DNA of 9,708 bases from an uncultured Thiomonas sp. (lineage in GTDB: Bacteria; Pseudomonadota; Gammaproteobacteria; Burkholderiales; Burkholderiaceae_C), in contig CALBRU010000089.1 of NCBI GenBank assembly GCA_937927695.1, positions 1 to 9,708 on the forward strand, in the 5' to 3' direction. Both the position numbers and the translations under genes were made by a program. The notes below the pieces were generated by a model. The model was not told the origin of the DNA. It searched no databases and worked only from the letters and a program-made list of their open reading frames with translations. This document shows, piece by piece, positions 6,547 to 9,708 of this stretch (the stretch's first letter is position 1; each line of letters begins with the position of its first letter).

Positions 6547-7824
6547 TCAGGCGCCGAGCACGAGCACCTGCTGGCGCTCGATCTTGTTCCACAGATAGCC
6601 GCCGGGGTTCCATACCCCGCTGTCGGGCTGCACATGCCCGCCGGTGTCGGTGGCGCGCACGGCGAGGGTCTGCAAGCCGGGCAGTTCGGGCTTCCACACC
6701 AGCTCGAACTCGCGGAAGGAATACCGCCCGAGATCGCGCCCGAGCTTGGCCGCCTTCCAGGTCTGGCCGCCGTCGGTGGACACATCGACCTTGCGGATAC
6801 CGCCCATGCCGCTGAAGGCGATGCCGCGTATCACCGTGGGCAGGCCGCGCACCACGGGCGCGCTGTCGTCCGGGTCGACGATGAAGGAGCGCACGGGCAT
6901 GTTGACATGGCCGATGGGCACCATCTTCACCTTGCCTGCTTTCAGATCTGCGGGAGTGGTGCTGCCGTTGGGGGTGTCCGGAATTTGATAGGCCGGATAC
7001 ATCCAGAAGTTGGTGTCCGGCGTGGTGAGCGCGCGGATGTGGGTGAGGTGCTTGGTCCAGTACGTGGCGAACTTGCCGGGCATGACCAGCCGCACCGGAA
7101 AGCCGTTGAGCATGGGCAGCGGCTCGCCGTTCATGGCGTAGGCGATGACCGCCTCGTCGAGTATGGGTTCGTGCACATTCCACGACTTGATGAAGCGGTG
7201 CGATCCTTTGCCCTCGGGGCCCGGTCCGTGGTCGAGACCTTCGAATTGAATCTGCACCGTTCCCTTTTCGATACCGGCGCGGGCCAGCACGTCGCGCAGG
7301 CGCACACCCGTCCACATCGCATTGCCCATCGCACCGTTGCCCCACTGACCGCCGGGCACGCGGGGTTGAAAGTAGCTACGAGAATTGCCCGAGCATTGGT
7401 TCACCGCGGCAATGTCCACGCTGCGGAACTCGCGCAAGAGCTGATCGAAGCTGAACTGCAGCGGCCGCTTGAAATTGCCGGTGAGTTCCAGACGCCAGGT
7501 CTTGAGGTCGATCGCGTTGGGAATATCGGGCAAGTGATAGCGCACATAGAACGCCTCGTTGGGCGTGATGGCGCTGCGGAAATAGGTCCGCGGCGTTTCG
7601 AGCTGAATCGGGCGGTCGGTCAGGCGCAGCAGCGGCGATTTCTGCGGGTAGGTCACATACGGCCCCACGCTGTTCCAGAACGGATTGGCGCCAGGTCCGG
7701 TGAAGCTTTGCAGTGGGGTTTCGGCTTGTGCCGCGACCACGGCCCAGGCCGGGCGCGCGATCAATGCCGCAGTGCTCGCGGCGGCCAGCGTCAGCCACTC
7801 GCGACGATGCAGGGTGCGATCCAT
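6547..7824 (-). CDS. sorA: Sulfite dehydrogenase molybdopterin subunit (SorA-like sulfite oxidase)
   Basis: The protein is a periplasmic molybdenum enzyme oxidising sulfite to sulfate with cytochrome c as acceptor (EC 1.8.2.1). The 425 residues begin with a Tat-type signal (twin Arg 7-8, then E-W-L-T-L, then an Ala-rich hydrophobic stretch; likely cleavage after AWA or AQA, residues 26-34), as expected for a folded Moco protein. The oxidoreductase molybdopterin domain spans about 60-270 and contains NQCSGNSRS, where Cys144 is the Mo-coordinating thiolate, followed by PGGQWGNGAMGNAMWTGVR. The Mo-co dimerisation domain covers about 295-410, with S-T-D-G-G-Q-T-W near 349-356. The start is ATG at 7824: its GAGGAG ribosome site ends 6 bases upstream. 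A TTG codon directly before it (7827) is also possible but is only 3 bases from that site. The partner sorB lies 15 bases downstream, which favours SorAB over SoxCD. No Moco biosynthesis or other sox genes are in the window. Confidence 0.93.
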   Translation of the reverse strand: MDRTLHRREWLTLAAASTAALIARPAWAVVAAQAETPLQSFTGPGANPFWNSVGPYVTYPQKSPLLRLTDRPIQLETPRTYFRSAITPNEAFYVRYHLPDIPNAIDLKTWRLELTGNFKRPLQFSFDQLLREFRSVDIAAVNQCSGNSRSYFQPRVPGGQWGNGAMGNAMWTGVRLRDVLARAGIEKGTVQIQFEGLDHGPGPEGKGSHRFIKSWNVHEPILDEAVIAYAMNGEPLPMLNGFPVRLVMPGKFATYWTKHLTHIRALTTPDTNFWMYPAYQIPDTPNGSTTPADLKAGKVKMVPIGHVNMPVRSFIVDPDDSAPVVRGLPTVIRGIAFSGMGGIRKVDVSTDGGQTWKAAKLGRDLGRYSFREFELVWKPELPGLQTLAVRATDTGGHVQPDSGVWNPGGYLWNKIERQQVLVLGA

Positions 7825-7830
7825 CAAGTT

Positions 7831-7836
7831 CTCCTC
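7831..7836 (-). promoter_or_regulatory. Ribosome binding site deciding the sorA start
   Basis: GAGGAG on the minus strand lies 6 bases before the ATG at 7824 and 3 bases before a TTG at 7827. The spacing favours the ATG and makes the protein one residue shorter than a TTG start would. Confidence 0.75.
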
Positions 7837-7845
7837 GGGTTGAGG

Positions 7846-7859
7846 CCATCGCGCGATGG
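7846..7859. repeat. Perfect 14-bp palindrome in the sorA leader
   Basis: CCATCGCGCGATGG is a perfect palindrome, ending 10 bases upstream of the sorA ribosome site. It could be a protein-binding site or help form a hairpin in the mRNA leader. See also the second inverted repeat 21 bases further upstream. Confidence 0.5.
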
Positions 7860-7880
7860 GGGGCGTGGCCGTTGCTTTTG

Positions 7881-7899
7881 GACACGAATCTAACGTGTC
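7881..7899. promoter_or_regulatory. Inverted repeat, candidate operator for sorAB
   Basis: GACACG (7881-7886) and CGTGTC (7894-7899) are perfect inverted repeats around a 7-base A/T-rich centre, 19 bases in all. The centre contains the possible sorA -10 box, so binding here could block transcription. The regulator is unknown and none is encoded in the window. Confidence 0.4.
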
Positions 7900-7915
7900 T
7901 TCACCCTGAGGTCAT
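7888..7915 (-). promoter_or_regulatory. Possible sigma-70 promoter of sorAB
   Basis: On the minus strand, ATGACC (7915-7910) and TTAGAT (7893-7888) are separated by 16 bases, and each matches four of six consensus positions. The leader would be about 57 bases. Matches are modest, and another sigma factor or read-through from the upstream dehydrogenase gene is possible, since no terminator is visible in the 144-base gap. Confidence 0.3.
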
Positions 7916-7968
7916 GCGTGTTTTCATACAGACGGGAGCATGGCGGCGGGTCGCGCCTGCCGCTGCGT

Positions 7969-8736
7969 TCAAAGCCCGGTGAAGCGGCTGACGATGCGGA
8001 AATACAGTCCGCGCGGCAGCAGCCGCAGCAGCTTGAGCCACAGGGTGAAGCGACGCGGAAAGTGGATGTCGAAGCGGCCCGCCTCCAGCCCGGCGAGGAT
8101 GGCGGCGGCCGCTTGCTCAGGGGTGATGAGCGCGGGCATGGCGAAGGTGTTCTGCGCGGTAAGCGGCGTTTCGACAAAGCCAGGGTTGATGACATGCACG
8201 CCGATGCCCAGCGGGTGCAAGTCAAGGTAAAGCGTTTCGGCGAGATTGATCAGCGCGGCCTTGGTTGGGCCGTAGGCCAGCGCCTGCGGCAGCCCTCCCA
8301 AACCCGCCACGCTGCTGACCAGGGCGATATGGCCCGCGCGTTGGGCGTTGAACACCGGCAGCGCCGCATCGAGGGCGTGCAGCGCACCGCGGTAGTTCAC
8401 ATCGTCATGCTGCAAGGCGCTGGCCAGATCGAACTCGGTGGCGCGCATGGGGCGGTAGGTTCCGGCGCAGTAGAGCAGCAGATCGAGGCTGCCCCAGTCG
8501 CGCTGCAGACTTTGCATGGCGGCGCGTAGGGCCTGTGCATCGGTCACGTCGAGCGGCAGGGGCAGGGCGCCGTCGATCTGCTGCAGCGCCTGCGCATTGC
8601 GCGCCGACACCGCCACCCGCGCCCCGCGCTGCAACAGCGCGATGGTGGTGGCGCGGCCAATGCCGGTGGACGCGCCGATCACCCAGACGCGCCGTTCCTT
8701 CCAGCCAGTGATGCGTGGGTTGAGCGGCATGGCCAT
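7969..8736 (-). CDS. Short-chain dehydrogenase/reductase (SDR family)
   Basis: The 255-residue protein is a classical SDR oxidoreductase. The dinucleotide motif is GASTGIG (21-27). Arg46 after the second strand suggests NADP(H) over NAD(H). The catalytic tetrad is complete: Asn114, Ser142, Tyr155 and Lys159 (Y-G-P-T-K), with the usual 13-residue Ser-Tyr spacing. The customary N-N-A-G is Y-C-A-G (89-92). The C-terminus from about residue 223 is basic and hydrophobic (FPRRFTLWLKLLRLLPRGLYF), which may hold it at the membrane and would fit a lipid-like substrate, though this is inference. Its ATG shares one base with the stop of the DUF3833 gene (TGATG), so the two are translationally coupled. 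An in-frame ATG two codons later is an alternative start. The substrate is unknown. Confidence 0.88.
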   Translation of the reverse strand: MAMPLNPRITGWKERRVWVIGASTGIGRATTIALLQRGARVAVSARNAQALQQIDGALPLPLDVTDAQALRAAMQSLQRDWGSLDLLLYCAGTYRPMRATEFDLASALQHDDVNYRGALHALDAALPVFNAQRAGHIALVSSVAGLGGLPQALAYGPTKAALINLAETLYLDLHPLGIGVHVINPGFVETPLTAQNTFAMPALITPEQAAAAILAGLEAGRFDIHFPRRFTLWLKLLRLLPRGLYFRIVSRFTGL

Positions 8737-9314
8737 CAGGGCTTGTTGAACGACAGGAACACGCTGCCCACCTTGAAGCCGAACTTGGTGATGACCGAAT
8801 GGTTGAGCAGCACATGGTCGTCCATCAGATACATCCAGTCGTCGAACTGCACGTTGTAGACCGTGCCGTCGACCGGCAGCGCCAGGGTGTAGTGCCAGTT
8901 CAGCGCATTGCCCGCCGCACGGCCGATGGCCTCGCCGATCACATCGCCCGCGGTGCCGATGTAGCGCTTCTCGCCATCTTTTTCGGGCAACTCGCGGATG
9001 GTCCAGATGCGCTCCTGCTTGGCGCCATCGTTGTAGACAAAGTGCTCGTCAAGCGTGCCCACGTCGCCCTTCCAGGAGGCGTCGATGGTCACATGAAAGC
9101 GCCGCGTCATCTTGCCCGAGCGGTCGAACACAATGCCCACCGCGGTGAGCCGTCCATTGAAATAGTGTTTGAGATCGAACGTGGGCGTCTGACCCCGATA
9201 AGCCAGCGGCGTGACGCTGGCGCAGCCCGACAGCAGACTGATGCCCAGCACCGCGGCCAGCAGCCAGCCGCGGCGAAACGACATCCAGGAGTGCAAAGCA
9301 GATTTGAACGACAT
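8736..9314 (-). CDS. DUF3833 family lipoprotein
   Basis: The 192-residue protein has a signal peptide with lipobox LLSGC (27-31), so Cys31 should be lipidated. The mature part matches DUF3833 as I recall it: F-D-L-K-H-Y-F-N-G near the start, then G-x-F-D-R-S-G-K-like, D-x-x-W-x-G-D, G-T-A-G-D-V-I-G, L-P-V-D-G and D-D-W-M-Y-L, ending K-F-G-F-x-V-G. The biochemical role of the family is not established. It often sits beside photolyase, CFA synthase, SDR and MFS genes in oxidative/light-stress clusters. The start at 9314 is chosen because GGAGAG (9327-9322) lies 7 bases upstream. An in-frame ATG at 9329, directly after the transporter stop (TGAATG), would add five residues but has no ribosome site. 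Another at 9284 also lacks one. It overlaps the SDR start by one base. Confidence 0.88.
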   Translation of the reverse strand: MSFKSALHSWMSFRRGWLLAAVLGISLLSGCASVTPLAYRGQTPTFDLKHYFNGRLTAVGIVFDRSGKMTRRFHVTIDASWKGDVGTLDEHFVYNDGAKQERIWTIRELPEKDGEKRYIGTAGDVIGEAIGRAAGNALNWHYTLALPVDGTVYNVQFDDWMYLMDDHVLLNHSVITKFGFKVGSVFLSFNKP

Positions 9315-9321
9315 GGGAAGA

Positions 9322-9327
9322 CTCTCC
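9322..9327 (-). promoter_or_regulatory. Ribosome binding site deciding the DUF3833 start
   Basis: GGAGAG on the minus strand is 7 bases before the ATG at 9314. It overlaps the alternative ATG at 9329, which argues that translation starts at 9314. Confidence 0.65.
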
Positions 9328-9329
9328 AT

Positions 9330-9708
9330 TCAGAAAGCAAACGCGGCCGGGCCTGACCGACCGCGAACGAAAAATTGCCAAAGCAGCCCGGCAGACACGA
9401 GCTTGAGCAAAGACGGCAACAGGCAGTACGCCACCACCAGCGGGGGCAGCACCCCGGTTTCCAGCGTGCCAGGCCGGTAGCCGAACAGCGCCAGCAGCGG
9501 CAAAGCCAGCCCGGCAGCCAGTGCGAGGTTCAGCTTGGTCGCAAAGTTCCACACGCCGAAGTAAGCGCCTTCGAGCCGGTTGCCGTGCCCGCCCGCGCGG
9601 ATCACCCCGGCGAGCAGTGCGGGCGGCATCACCAGATCGGGCCCGAGCGCCGCACCCGACAGCACCACCACCAGCGGCATCACCCTGAAGGCGCTGTAGC
9701 CTAGCAAT
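9330..9708 (-). CDS. MFS/GPH-type transporter, C-terminal part (cut by the window edge)
   Basis: Only the last 126 codons are inside the window; the reading frame continues beyond position 9708 with no credible start in view. The visible part has three hydrophobic segments (codons about 9-36, 49-77 and 86-112) and the sequence G-P-D-L-V-M-P-P-A-L-L-A-G-V-I followed by N-R-L-E-G-A-Y-F-G-V-W-N-F-A-T-K-L. The latter is the conserved loop and helix of GPH (MelB-like) members of the major facilitator superfamily. The transported substrate cannot be read from this part. It is the first visible gene of the minus-strand operon with the DUF3833 and SDR genes. Its TGA is immediately followed by an ATG (TGAATG) and overlaps none of the DUF3833 coding region chosen here. 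Confidence 0.85.
   Translation of the reverse strand, partial: LLGYSAFRVMPLVVVLSGAALGPDLVMPPALLAGVIRAGGHGNRLEGAYFGVWNFATKLNLALAAGLALPLLALFGYRPGTLETGVLPPLVVAYCLLPSLLKLVSAGLLWQFFVRGRSGPAAFAF

Noticed and set aside
6127..7893. 588-codon open frame antisense to sorA and sorB
   Set aside because: sorA and sorB have unmistakable motifs on the minus strand; the opposite frame is a high-GC by-product without recognisable domains.
1..9708. tRNA, rRNA, CRISPR, insertion sequence or phage attachment signals
   Set aside because: Nothing seen by eye: no regularly spaced repeats, no transposase or integrase, and coding density leaves no room for an RNA gene.

Overview
The window is high-GC, densely coded bacterial chromosome. 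Protein similarity recalled from memory, the sulfite dehydrogenase pair, the NAD-type isocitrate dehydrogenase and the typical Cca protein suggest a betaproteobacterium of the Burkholderiales, probably a sulfur oxidiser of the Thiomonas kind. This placement is an inference and has not been tested by a search. There are nine genes (eight complete, one cut by the right edge), no RNA gene, no mobile element and no CRISPR array. No gene-free stretch is longer than about 145 bases.

Left part (1-4472, plus strand): a lipoprotein of unknown function, clearly lower in GC than its neighbours and with a run of nine G just after its lipobox, ends at a strong intrinsic terminator. Then come cca (tRNA CCA-adding enzyme, no visible Shine-Dalgarno, perhaps leaderless) and, overlapping it by 4 bases, a secreted thioredoxin-fold protein of the DUF255/YyaL/SPATA20 type. 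The latter carries an extra C-terminal domain that looks like the N-terminal periplasmic domain of DsbD. Its last codons run into a palindromic repeat.

Middle part (4473-6066): a small membrane protein with a LapA-like N-terminus and a coiled-coil tail (minus strand) is divergent from an NAD-dependent isocitrate dehydrogenase (plus strand). A short inverted repeat lies between them.

Right part (6100-9708, all minus strand): read in the direction of transcription, an MFS/GPH transporter (partial), a DUF3833 lipoprotein and a short-chain dehydrogenase form a tightly packed operon with touching or overlapping stop and start codons. After 144 bases containing two palindromes and a possible promoter follow sorA and sorB, a Tat-exported molybdenum sulfite dehydrogenase and its c-type cytochrome, which would oxidise periplasmic sulfite to sulfate and pass electrons to the respiratory chain. 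The transporter/DUF3833/SDR trio resembles part of the photolyase, CFA synthase and ChrR-linked stress clusters of proteobacteria. The rest of such a cluster, if present, would lie beyond the right edge.

No wholly new multi-gene system is evident. The most unusual items are the DUF255-DsbD-type fusion, the palindromes in front of sorAB, the G9 tract in the lipoprotein and the palindromic repeat at the stop codon of the fusion gene.
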